Source: Tigriopus japonicus (Eukaryota; Arthropoda; Copepoda; Harpacticoida; Harpacticidae). From it: a stretch of DNA of 64,000 bases. The notes under the pieces are model-generated. The model ran no database searches and was not told the DNA's origin. It saw only the letters and a list, made by a program, of their open reading frames with translations. Shown here in pieces: positions 9,477 to 20,136 of the stretch. The stretch's first letter is position 1, and each line of letters starts with the position of its first letter. The stretch lies in the NCBI GenBank assembly GCA_010645155.1, contig CM021318.1, forward strand, positions 10,037,154 to 10,101,153, written 5' to 3'. Made by a program: the position numbers and the translations under genes.

Positions 9477-11392
9477 ATGAGATTCCTATTCGTTTTACTT
9501 TTTCTGGTGAATTTTAATGGATTGGCGTGGAGTAGGCCGCAGAATACCAATCCGGATCTGACCCAGGACAACCCTAAAGCGTAAGAGAAAATTCCCTTTT
9601 CCATGCTTGCTTTGAACAAATTTCAGGAAGGGAAAAACAAAATTTGTCATAGGCCCTCTGACCAAAAATGTCTTTAGAATGCTCCCATCAATTAGATCCT
9701 TTATCGAGAAGAGCCAGTTCCGATGGAATGTGACGCCCTCATCGCTTGTCGTTAATACACCCAAACCAATCAACGTGACATCCCACTTTATTGACACCGA
9801 TTGGACCCACAAAATCATTCATGAAGTGGTTAACGTCCCGAATCATGATCTTTCTATGGATGAGAAGCCAATTTACCTAACCAACAATCCTACCACGCAA
9901 GATAAATGGACTTTCCACTTTGAATCTCCCCACGAAGACATCAAAGAATCTGCCTTGTTCCCGCAAGGCGATATTTTTGAACTAATTTCTTTACTGGAAA
10001 TGGAGACCGGCCAAATGAGAACATCAACAAAAGCACCGGAAACTTCAACTACAGAACAAACTAGCTCATCCACAGATATATCCCAACTTCCAAGTCATGA
10101 CCTTCCAAATCTCGACCCTTTAGAAGCTTTAAATCAGCTCCCAGAACTCGAACAACTTGCCCCATTAGGAATCTCGGATCAAGAGCCAGAACTCGCCAGT
10201 CTTGAAGAATTAGGCATATCAACCGAAGTGCCGCAACTGCCAAGCTTTGACCAAGACCAACTTCCAGAAGATGAACCCTCCAGACCAATCGTCTCCAGAC
10301 CGGTTTCAGCATCAACCACCTTAACTTCGGGGTCATTTCCAAATCCTTCCCCATCCAACAATGCAGGCTCTTCATTTAACCCAATTGGAGCAGTGATGTC
10401 CGTGTCTGCAGTCTCTGCGGCTACGGCTCTTTACGGGGTCGCTGCAACGTTGCCAGTTTGGTTGCCAGCCGTTCTTGGCCGAAGAAAGAAAAGGAACGTT
10501 TTCATAGAAATCCCGTTTGACCCCAACCCTAGGCAAGTCAAAGGAGGAAGTAAAAACCATGTAGGGTTCCTTCTTTCGGCGATCAAGTAGAAAGTTTTTC
10601 ATTAAGAAACCGATCAATCTTGGACGAAATTGGTTTTTCAATCGTTTTCTTTTTTGATATTTCAGAAGCCTGGTTCAAACCGATGGAGTCAAAAACGACA
10701 ATGCCGAGAAGACTACCCCCAACCAAGACAAAGTTGTGAATCATATCAAGGGTCTCCTCAATGGAATTGTGGATTCGGACAACCAAGGGATGAAGAACGT
10801 TTCTCTGGAAGGCGATATCAACAATGCTCTTTCACCTATTAAGACCTTAGACGCCATGAAAGAAACCATTCAGGCCACTAATACGCTCAAATCTGAAAAG
10901 AATCACACCATGTCAGAAAAGAATGAGCAAAAGGATGAAACAAACACAACTGAGAACGAGGACAAAACCGAAACCACCACGCCACTGGCGAAAGTAAAAG
11001 CTAGTGAAACAACTCTTTCTGGAAACACTATTATGTCTACGACAACAACCACCACCTCTACCACAACAACAACCAAAACCACTGCCAGAACTACTACCAG
11101 AACCACTAGTACTACGACTACGACCACCACAACTCAACCCATTCAAGTTACCACTGTTCCTCCTGGCATGTTAGCCAGAATTGGAAGCATGGTCCAAGGT
11201 TCCATGGATAATCTTGGTAGCAAGCTAGTAGCTGGTTCCTCGTTCTTGGCAGCTGCAGCCTCTCCAATCCTCTTCCAATTAGTTCTTGGCAAGAAAAAGA
11301 GGAGGAAGAGGACCCTCATGGTTGACGACAGCAAACTTGATGATATTCTTTCCCGAAACTCTCGGTTTTTACAGCCGGCCAACCCCTACTAA
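9477..11392 (+). CDS. Putative secreted protein with two helix-polybasic modules, three exons
   Basis: I infer exons 9477-9580, 9627-10532 and 10666-11392; this gives 578 aa. Exon 1 encodes a signal peptide (MRFLFVLLFLVNFNGLAW). Intron 1 is only 46 bp (gtaaga..cag, phase 2). Intron 2 would use a GC donor with the ideal context AG|GCAAGT and would restore the frame in phase 2. If it is retained, the protein stops at 10588-10590 after LLSAIK. The body is polar with Pro/Glu/Leu repeats. Around residues 290-324 a hydrophobic run (AATALYGVAATLPVWLPAVL) is followed by GRRKKR. A Thr-rich tract in exon 3 precedes a second module, a hydrophobic run and then GKKKRRKR (about 545-552). An AATAAA lies at 11485. 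The function is unknown. It is divergently placed from the 8.0-8.9 kb gene and resembles it in layout. Confidence 0.75.
10533..10665 (+). other. Candidate GC-AG intron
   Basis: The exon ends CCCTAG and the intron starts GCAAGT; it ends ttgatatttcag. Only this donor joins the upstream frame in phase 2 to the 727-nt open frame downstream. The nearby GT donors (gtcaaa, gtaggg) are phase 0 and lead to a frame stopping at 10842. AG|GCAAGT is the known strong context for GC donors. Confidence 0.6.
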
Positions 11393-11484
11393 ACGATAGG
11401 ATTTGGAAACAATTCTACTAGTACTCTACCAAATGCATTTACCTAATTTTTATTGAACTATTGTTATATACTCATTAACGTAAA

Positions 11485-11490
11485 AATAAA
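11485..11490 (+). terminator. Polyadenylation signal AATAAA
   Basis: AATAAA lies about 95 bp after the stop codon of the gene ending at 11392, with T-rich DNA downstream. It is a plausible 3' end for that transcript. Confidence 0.6.
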
Positions 11491-11499
11491 GATATCTTA

Positions 11500-12190
11500 T
11501 AATCTGTCTTCAGCAAATCAAGATTTTCTCCCTCTCTTCCAAAGTTCTAGAAATATGTAGTGTCGTCCCCCAGTTGTAGATAAATCAATCAAATTTGTGA
11601 TGATGACGATGATGATGATGCTCCATTGAACTATTCACCAAAAAGCAGCAGGCAATAAGCAAAGGATAATAAACAAGTCTACCCACTGGAGCCAATTTGC
11701 CATGCAACGAAAGGGTTTTGAACAATGATCTCCGATCAGTCTCTTCTTTGGACAAAGACTAGGGAGCAGGGATCCAACCAACAGATCTCGTTCTTGCCAT
11801 AATCTTGCAATTTCGCTTCAATAATAAACACACGTAGAACCTGAGACGAAGAGAAAACTGACTGGGAAGAAGAATTGTTTTCCTCGGCATTGATTTCCCC
11901 TTACTGATACGACAAAAGATGCTCTAATCCAAATCATTGTCAAATTCTTTTCCCGAGGTTCGTGTTGTTTCGATAGGCGGAACAAATCCCTCATCCATGA
12001 GTCATTTGCAAATCTGTTTGCTCAACACCAACGGAGATCCATACTCCTCTTCTTTGTAGCTCTCTGTGGATGTACTAGAATGGGGGTAGTGATAGGTGGT
12101 TGAAGTTTGTTCACGAAAGGAAGGATGCTAATAGTGCTAATAGCACCAGATTCCCCCGTATTTATTCAAAATGGACTAGACAATTGCTAC
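11500..12190. other. Intergenic stretch, nothing recognised
   Basis: A short imperfect (GAT)n run lies near 11598-11622. No gene or transposon end was recognised until the repeat that begins near 12200. Confidence 0.4.
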
Positions 12191-12194
12191 TAGC

Positions 12195-12342
12195 GTTCTC
12201 GACAATATACTCGTACCTCTGTCGCATAACATTTCACACCCACTTGAAATGTGGAATTCAATGGAGTTCTGTTACGACTGTCATCTTGGAGGAAACCTTT
12301 CTGTTTACGTGTGAACAGACCAATAACCAGAGAAAAGTGTCT
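12195..12342. repeat. Dispersed repeat, part shared inverted with 40.54-40.66 kb
   Basis: The phrase GACTGTCATCTTGGAGGA with its flanks recurs as the reverse complement near 40573-40610, and the two sites share further sequence on both sides. At 40 kb this piece is contiguous with sequence that here lies only after 13563, so about 1.2 kb between 12343 and 13562 looks inserted. The repeat's own nature (LTR, DNA element) is not evident. Confidence 0.65.
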
Positions 12343-12370
12343 TTTTTTACATGGATGGAACAGTTATCTT

Positions 12371-12520
12371 TAGGGACAGGAACTTTAGGCGAATAAACTC
12401 ATTCGACTTTAGGCGAAAAAACTTATTCGACTTTTTTACCCTTTTTAGTTTTATTCTTCGCGACATCATTATTTGGCAAACAAAAAAGGCGAATAAATGC
12501 AGAGAGTGGAAAAAGGCAGA
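12371..12520. mobile_element. Truncated left end of the 7.05-kb hAT-type family
   Basis: TAGGGACAGGAACTTTAGGC followed by GAATAAA and repeated ttattcgac phrases matches the left TIR at 7050. No matching right TIR or target duplication was found downstream, so it is a truncated copy. Confidence 0.65.
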
Positions 12521-13409
12521 AAAATGACTATATTACCATAAATATGTTTCCTCATTATCCCCGTCCATAATGAATGCCTTCAACAAACTCCCTTCCACCA
12601 AGCTTTGGCACCGGGAAAAAAAAACTTTTTTTCTGGTTAAAATCAAACGTAACATACTTTCAAGGTTGGTTCAATTCAGTTTTGATGAAAGGGTGGATCA
12701 TAAGAAGCATATCCAATTTGTCCAGCTTTGCTTTATATGGCTTCAGTGAATCACCTCTTGTCTATTTCCTGCAAGGATTAGAGGGCAACAAATTCAAAAC
12801 CACAATTTCAGGTGAGCCATAACTTATTTTATTGCTTAGATAAAAAATAGGACAAGGTTTCACCTGAACCCTACCCTGAGTAGTACATCAATGTTCCTCG
12901 GAAATTTTGGTTTACTCGCGCAACCATTTTTCAGCTCTTGTCCCACAAAAAAGCTGAGTTTTCGTATCTATAGATATCTATGAAAATGGCACACTTATCC
13001 CGAAGAAATACCAGTTACAGAACATCTTTAGTTAGACTCACAGCAAGTCTTGGTGAAATTGATTGCAGAAACTATGATTTTGAATCAAACAGAGCAGACC
13101 GAGTAATAATTTGGAATAATTCTCAAAAATAGAGTAACCATAAGGCATTGTGAAGCAAACGTTCAGTTGCACCTTGTCGTAAGCATACTTTGCAAGTAGA
13201 AGAACAAGCATAATTTTGTGTGATTTAGTGCAACTTTTAGGCTTATTTTCGGTTGTGGCCTCTTGGTCAGGTGTTATTTAAAGGCCTCCATTGTCAAAAT
13301 GGACCAAATTGTCTTCTGCAAACTGTCAATAAATTTCGCTGAGTTGGCTACACACACTAGTCGTTGTTGGCCAAGAGTAGTCACATCAAAAAATTCGTCC
13401 TCAATCCAG

Positions 13410-13530
13410 TATTTCTCAAATGACTTGTCAGATTCAGGGTGGATTGGGGATTTGCGGGGCCAAACATTTAATCGACACGCAACCTTGCTACAACAATAAT
13501 CAGCTGTTAGTCGGTAGGTAGCATTGACTT
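13410..13530. repeat. Repeat shared in inverted orientation with 17155-17262
   Basis: The segment from tgacttgtcagattcagg to ctgttagtcggtaggtag matches the reverse complement of 17155-17262. At 17 kb it adjoins a degenerate reverse transcriptase on the minus strand, so both are probably pieces of one retroelement family. Confidence 0.7.
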
Positions 13531-13562
13531 CTTTACTACTAGACCTTATTAGTACTACTCTA

Positions 13563-15190
13563 GTATTAATACTAGACCGAGTGTAAGCCTAAAAATGTGT
13601 CTCCGATCGCCAACTGTTGAGCGGACAAAAGTGCGGGAACATTTGAAATGTGTGACCAGGCAAATGTCAACCATGCAAGTGATGCAGAGTGGGCATTTGA
13701 TTTTTGGACATTTTGTCCACCCCTGTCCAAAAGGTGTCCAAAAGTGTGCAAAAATAAGGCTGTCCAAAAATAGGAGTGTCCAAAAGTGTCCAAAAATAGT
13801 AATTCGAAAAATAATGGTTAAAAACATTTTTAGAATAACATTCTACAAACTTTCTCTCCAAAAAAAACGTCACTTGACGAAATCTAAGCAAGAATAAGTC
13901 AATTCAGCATAAGAAACTTACACTTAATACATTAAATGAGCCAATAACTTGAAGGCCAAACTGGACATTTGAACTTTCCACTCTTTTCATTTGACCACCG
14001 AGCATCGTCCAAAATGTGGGAAAGAATGATCGACTGAAGGAATGAACGAACAAACGAATGTGAGACTGGGCCTACTAATAACACGCTCACACCACACTTC
14101 ATGTTAAATATAGGATGCGAGTATATTTTAAAGCTAATTGTGTCTTGATTTGTGACAAGAGAAGGTTACTTAGTATTTTGATTTTTATTCCAAAGTTTAT
14201 CATTGTTGCAAGTGTTTTCCATCCAAGAGGCAAGAAGTCTTTTGACCTGACTGTCCAAAAAATGTTAATTATAATAAAGCACACTCAAACTGATATCAGA
14301 TTGCAATGTGGGTATTATAATGCTTTTGCCAAAGAATTAAAGCAGTGTTGTTTTACTATTAAAAAAGACAAGACTCTTGTTTACAGATGAGGAAATAAAA
14401 TGTAAATCTTGAAACATTTTGAACAGTTACACACATTTTACCATATTGTATAAACAAAACATTTATTTTTTTGACAATTTATTAACAAGTTATCATGGCA
14501 AAGTATATTCCTCCAAGTAATGTTCCCATTAATAGAACTATTTTTGTTTAAGTACACAACCATGCATTCTTTAGAATTCAATTACTTATGTAATGTAACT
14601 GGTTTTTCGTCTGATTTGTACAACTTTCTTTTACGTTTGTTGGACTTTTGGACACTTATGGACATCTTTTGGGGATTTTTGGACACCCTCTGGGGATTTT
14701 TGGACACCTTCTGGGTATTTTTGGACACTTTTGGACACTAGGGTGTCCAAAATGCTCTCGATGTCGAAAAATGCCCACCCTGAAGTGATGAGTCAAATGT
14801 GGAATTGAGTAATGTTTTTGGGTCATTTTTTGTTATTGCTAGTGGTCACTTTCTTGAAAGAATCGAAGACGTCACTAGGTGACTATACCATGGATATTAA
14901 TACTACAACTAGGAACTTTTTTGACAATAGGTTGAATAAGTCATTGGTAGGAAGAACACAAATTTTTAGCTTTTGCGTTATTTAGGGTTAATCCAATGCA
15001 TATATGGAACAAAACTGACTTGTGGCTTCAAGAACGAGTTTTGAAAAGTTGGTCTTGATTCGCATGTTTGGTCACACTAATTGCCCGCTCAACAGTTGTG
15101 ATGGAGACATTATCCTCATGAATTCAACGCATCCCGCCCCGCTTGCCAAATCAGCCAGAATAAAGCTTGCACGCTATCTAGTGATTATAA
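13563..15190. repeat. Dispersed repeat, inverted copy at 40.04-40.53 kb, split by a hAT-type element
   Basis: 13563-13684 plus 14783-15190 align in order with the reverse complement of about 40040-40530. Shared phrases include GAGCGGACA...GTGCGGGAACATTTG and CAACAGTTGTGA. The 13685-14782 element interrupts this copy only. The identity of the underlying repeat is unknown. Confidence 0.75.
13685..14782. mobile_element. hAT-type non-autonomous element, GGACAC motif family, with 8-bp TSD
   Basis: The left end CAGAGTGGGCATTTGATTTT pairs with the right end, which read inverted is CAGGGTGGGCATTTTTCGAC. AAGTGATG occurs at 13677-13684 and 14783-14790, a perfect 8-bp duplication. The left arm repeats gtccaaaa and the right arm repeats ttggacac (14640-14750). 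No transposase frame is present. The inverted paralogous copy near 40.4 kb has a single target, confirming the insertion. Confidence 0.92.
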
Positions 15191-16500
15191 TTGATCCAAG
15201 TGACTAAAATGATATTCGAATGTTGTTGTGATGCCGTGACAGTCAGTCTTTTACAGCTATTTGTAAAGGCACTATGTTTCCAGAGGAAAATCATTCCCAT
15301 CTCCGTCCCTATCCAGATATATTCCGTCTGGAGTTCCATCCATTTTTCTGGATATTCTTTTGATAATTAGATCTGTAGCGTGGACCCTTTTCCCGGTGAT
15401 ATGATTGTATTTTAGTCTTGCAGCTTGTTCCATATCCTTCACGAAACATAGACTTAACATGGGTTTAATTGTATTTCACCTTGTTTTGCTTTTTTGGGCC
15501 TTCCAATTTTCATGAACTCTGATACATGATTATGTATATCATATTATATTGTCATGATACACACAAAAAAAAACATCATAAAAATTTCCCACTTTCGGGT
15601 TTTCGGATTTCTATACAGATTAGCTTTGGTCCCAAAAAGAGCTTGTTAAATTTTGATGATTATTCCTAATTTCATTTGTTTAATCCTGTATCAATCAAAC
15701 AAAATTTAGATAACCTGAACACGCGAAAACACGTCTAAAGGTCATACAAGCTCAGAATGGTCGCCTATGAACGTTATTAGTACGTCAAATTATAATATTG
15801 CATCATCATCATCATCATTAGAGCAAACAAAAGTATTTAAGAATTAAAAGCCAAAGACTTTACTACTTTCTAAATCAAAAAACATCAAGATGTCAAAACA
15901 AATATTTACGCAAGATGTTAAGAAAGCATCAACTTGTTAAGGGAAATATTTCAATTAAAACCCAAGTACTAGCAAATTACAAGTGAGCATATTTAGGGGG
16001 AAAGAATTACCAAATGATGAGAAATGATTCTTCTTGTAAGTCCTTACTTACAGAGCTATTAATTGATATTTTGTTTCCCAAGAGTAGGTAAAATATTCTG
16101 GATGTCATTTCCTCTGATAGAAGCTATAGTTTTCTCTTTTAGATTAAAATTGGTCAAGTTGATTTTGAGGCCAAGCTGACCGATAAATTATTTCTTTTGC
16201 CCATAATAATTTCCATTTCATTGCAAGCAATTATTTCCCTCGAAAATGGTCATCAAACGTTATAATTGAGACCTTCTTACAATTTTGTCAAATCCATGTT
16301 TCCTTGTCAAAAATTCAAAGAATATCCTGAAATCATAAACCTTCTATAAACATGTCTTCAAAATTGCGAAATTTTCTTTAGTTTGGAATGAGAGCTCAGT
16401 TATTTTGAACATGTCCAGAAAGGCAAAATATTTTAATAATAAAAAGTTTATTGAGACTCACGGTCATTTTATGGCGTAAAAAATATGAGATAAATATGTG
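15191..16500. other. AT-rich intergenic stretch
   Basis: The only notable feature is a short (ATC)n microsatellite near 15803-15820. No coding frame above 62 codons and no terminal repeats were seen. The phrase at 15280-15470 has no recognised match. Confidence 0.4.
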
Positions 16501-16549
16501 TCATGAAAGAAATGAGTAATGAAAGAAAGGGGGAGATGTACAGAGACAG

Positions 16550-17160
16550 TACAGATACAATTGGGTAGAAGTAGATGATGAAATTCTCAGTTATTGCAGG
16601 AGCAAGGGTGGGTCAGATTGAACTGTTCCATCGTCAGTTTCAGTCGTTGGTGGAATTGGGCAGGAAGCCGGACGAAGATGCGTGCCCTTCAATATTCCGA
16701 AGGGGTGTCACACCAAGGACAATAAGGTGTTGTTAAGCCCTTGACGTGGAAGGACAACCAACAAGTGAATGGGAATTTGGTGTGGGTGGCATCAGCAGAT
16801 TTGAGGGCGGAGTTGGGAAGCCAGAGGTGAAGGGCGTTGAGGAAGATGGGGATGATGAAAGCTAATTTGAAGTGATTGGTAAACTAGAGTTGGGTGGAGA
16901 AGGTGAAACTGACAAAGTTGAAAAACTTGACACATTCAATCGGACTACTACTGATGGAGAAGGAGGTGGGTGGCAGCCCACCTTCATGGAACAGCATGGC
17001 CTTCGGCTTGATGGTGTTGACCTAAGTTGACTTGAAGACCGTTACCGTGATGAGCATTGATGGTATTTTGCAATTCCACGGCTGAATCAGCCAAGGGAAC
17101 CAGGTAGACAGACAGACACTCGGGCTTGTTGCTCTGAGTGAATCGCAAACAACTACCTAC
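16550..17160 (-). pseudogene. Degenerate reverse transcriptase (retroelement remnant)
   Basis: Minus-strand translation gives an RT palm-like succession split over two frames: LVPLADSAVELQNTIN, then GLQVNL, then IKPKAMLFHEG, PPTSFSI, ECVKFFNFVSFTFSTQL and FTNHFKLAFI. The segment ADSAVELQNTIN...KPKAMLFH resembles the part after the YADD box in non-LTR retrotransposon RTs. At least one frameshift and an in-frame stop show that it is dead. The family was not assigned. Confidence 0.7.
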
Positions 17161-17262
17161 CGACTAACAGCTGGTTATTGTTGTGGCAAGGTTGCGTGTC
17201 GATTAAATGTTTGGCCCCGCAAATCGCCAATCATCCTTGAATCTGACAAGTCAATTTGTTAT
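17155..17262. repeat. Repeat shared in inverted orientation with 13410-13530
   Basis: The segment from ctaccgactaacagctgg to ggccccgcaaatc and cttgaatctgacaagtca is the reverse complement of the 13.4-kb segment, with few differences. It directly abuts the RT remnant. Confidence 0.7.
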
Positions 17263-17690
17263 ATGCTGGAAACCTCACGTATGAGCCATTGTTTGATACG
17301 CTCCAGAACATCATTAATTCTTCATGGCCATCTTTATGTTGAAAAACAATGATTATTTTTGATTATTTTTAATTGATGATAAAATGAGATTTATTGAGGT
17401 AAACGGGCATGATGATGATAAATAGCAATGAGATTTTGCACCACTTTCTAAGGGATGTTCATTATGGACTACCCTTTATTCTAGGAATTTTATAGTTGTT
17501 ACATGCTAGAAACCTCACGTATGAGCCATTGTTTGATACGCTCCAGAACACCATTAATTCTTCATGGTCATCTTTATGTTGATAATCAATGATTATTTTT
17601 AATTCATTTTTTATTGATTTTTTATTGAGGGAACGGGCATGATGGTGATAAATAGCAATGAGATTTCGCACCAGGATCCCAAGGTTACCC
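17262..17690. repeat. Direct duplication, about 240-bp offset
   Basis: The phrase aacctcacgtatgagccatt starts at 17271 and again at 17511, and similarity continues through tgatgatgataaatagcaatgag. The copies differ by small indels. A shorter relative of the first phrase, gaggtttccagc-like, is not obvious elsewhere in the window. Confidence 0.75.
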
Positions 17691-18740
17691 AAAAGCCAAT
17701 AGCTTATTTTCGTGGGAAACCCTTTCAAGTTCTCTGAGGGAATCATTGGTGGCATTTGAGTTAGAGTATTAGCTTTTAGACCACAAAGATGGAGATATCA
17801 GAATGGAACCGAGATGCTGTTTATTGTACCGTTGCAGGAGTAACATTTCATTAAAGTGAATTTGAAAGAGTATGCACTCGTGATTTCCTCCACTGAATGC
17901 AAGGCCCACGTCTTTATCGTGTTTAATGCCAAGAGGTCAATTTTAACATGTGAAAGATGTTCATTTCAGGCCTGTGGAAAAGAGAATCCAGCAAGCTTCT
18001 TATGCCGTTCAAGTCGCACTCTTGGTAAACAAAGTTAAAGCTTTTTGATCCTCCTCCCTCTTTGAAAGTATAATGACCAATAATAGAATGTGTTTGATTA
18101 GTGAGGTAGCTACATAAGAATTTTAAGCGCTTGACTTTCGTTAGGTCGGGGATTTTTAGGATATTACAAGTCCTGAAAAAAATTCCAGTGTGTGAGTGAC
18201 TCTTGGCCCCCATGATCCATCTTACCGCCTTCCTTTGTGGGACGAGTCATGGATATGGACGAGTATGCCTCGTACTGTCGGGCTACTGTTAAAGAATTCT
18301 ATCCCGTATTTTAGTCTAGATTTGATTAAGGAGTTTTATAATAATATCTTTAAGGGTTTGGGAATACGTCGTTTGGCTGAGAAAAAAGTGAACATGAGTT
18401 AGCGAATGCTTGAGCCCACATGCCAAATTTGCTCTTTCCAAGTTAATTGCTCGTCAGAAAGGTACCCTAATTATCTAACAGCCTTTTCATTGCACTTTGA
18501 TCCTAGTCGAGTTATTTTTGTACCATTAAGAGTCAAAATAAAATCGTTACTAGCCTTCCGTGGATAAAATAAAATAAATCTCGTCTTTTCTATATTCAAG
18601 GCAAGTTTGTTACTCAATAACCAAGTGGAAATTTCGACTAGAGATTGATTACATTCTTGTTCCAATTGTTTAAGGTTACTCCCTAAGTGTTGTAACGTTG
18701 TGTCATTGGCGAATTTCATAAATTTGGAATTAGAAAAAAA

Positions 18741-18852
18741 GGTCACAAACAAAACGGTGACCTTTTTACCATGACCATTTTACCTTGTGACCTTTTTACT
18801 GTGACCAATTTTCCGTGACCTGTTTACCATGTGACCTATTTACCGCGCTCCG
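18741..18852. repeat. GTGACC/TTTACCAT tandem repeat inside the LINE
   Basis: Degenerate 14-18 bp units such as ccgtgacctgtttaccat and tgtgacctttttact are repeated about six times. They sit between two adjacent parts of the LINE RT domain, so they arrived after the LINE or replaced part of it. Confidence 0.75.
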
Positions 18853-19374
18853 TTTTCACTGTAGCCATATCGCTCCATCTTTGCAACAAGAATGTCGTTG
18901 TTCACTGTGTCGAAGGCCTTCCTCAGGTCTAGGAATATCCCGACTGAATATTTATGTTTATTGACCGCCTTCTCCTTTTATGAGACTTCCTCCAAGCCCG
19001 AAGAGGGCAGGTCCAAAATATTATTCACCTACAACTTACTTTATTACCCTACCAATCACTTTATTGCCCTATGAATGAATCATGCCTTTACAAATACATC
19101 TCAGACGCACAATCACTTGCACGTCTGAAGCCCCCGTCTCATTGACGGGGAATGATCCACTGAAGAAGTCGTGATAGGCTTTTATACCATGGCATTGCGT
19201 AGCCAACACACCTACTGATGTACTTGAGGTGAACGGAGCTTGCTCCTAATAACAGTATTGAGTAAGCAAAGCATGCTAGTTGGATAGTACGAATGTCCGT
19301 GGTTGAACTGATTTTCAGGGTTGAAAAATTGTAACGGAAGTCCCAAAAAGGATAAGTTGGTCAACAAAATACCA

Positions 19375-19531
19375 TATGCACCCACAAATGAAGGGAGTAA
19401 TAGCCAAAATCCGGCGGAGGGAGTTTCATTTTAATTGACCCCCCTCGGGCTGACGCCCTCGGGTCGTCAATAAAATGAAACTCCCTCCGCCGAATTTTGG
19501 CCATTACTCCCTTCCTTTGTAGATGCATAAA
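19375..19531. repeat. Long hairpin (about 65-bp arms)
   Basis: The phrase gaagggagtaat..gccaaaat..cggcggagggagtttcattt is followed, after a GC-rich loop of about 25 bp (ccctcgggctgacgccctcg), by its near-perfect reverse complement. The arms are more GC-rich than the surroundings. It may be a small foldback element or a structured RNA; no target duplication was recognised. Confidence 0.85.
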
Positions 19532-20136
19532 TAGTATTTATTTTCTTTGCTCAAAATTTCGAGGAAACTGTTTACGGCCGAGGGCGTGACTTGTTGTATG
19601 ATCATGTCTGAATCAAAATTGGAAATCAGTCAAATGATTTTCGGCAAAAGGAGCAAAAATTTGGTGCAATAAGATTTTTTCTAGAATTTTTGATATGGAA
19701 AGCAGTACATTACTAGGTCGATAATTTGATGAATCTTCTATGTTTCCACTGTTGTAGAGACTCTTGTTGTTTTCCAGACGATTAGCACATATCCCGTCAC
19801 AAGAGATATTTCAATCAAATTAGCGGGCGAACAATTTCATTTTGATGCCCTTTTAGACCACATTGGAGAGTTCATCTGTTCCGTGGCTAGATTTATGTGG
19901 AAGTTTATCAACCACTTTTAATAAATCTTTTTGGGTCGTTATTTCTAACTAATACTCTTTTAGCAGCATTGGTTGCTAGGTTATCTTTAGTGCTTGAGCC
20001 AATTGTGGCAAAGTAATTGTTAAAAGCTTTTGCGATATCTTGCTTGTCCTTGAAAATATTGCGTCCAATATTTAATTGGGTTAATGGTCGTTTTAGATTT
20101 TTTTTTTTTTTGGGGGGGGGGGGCGGATTTTTCAAT

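Larger units (their letters stand above)
17985..20110 (-). pseudogene. Broken LINE (Jockey/CR1-like) with dead reverse transcriptase
   Basis: In minus-strand order: an N-terminal segment (about 20100-19908) with FKDKQDIAKAFNNYFATIGS; an RT segment (about 18960-18880) with FLDLRKAFDTVNNDIL; a further RT segment (18740-18471) with KFANDTTLQHLGSNLKQLEQ and STWLLSNKLALN; and a C-terminal segment (18190-17990) with SHTGIFFRTCNILKIPDLTK. These are the usual parts of a non-LTR ORF2. The catalytic Y/FADD box reads FAND, so the active Asp is lost. Insertions interrupt it at 18741-18852 (GTGACC repeats) and between 19000 and 19900. A fragment of the same family lies at 23232-23355. Confidence 0.8.

Noticed and set aside
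10903..11146. Valine- and glycine-rich minus-strand ORFs
   Set aside because: They are shadows of the Thr-codon tract (ACN repeats) in the plus-strand gene.
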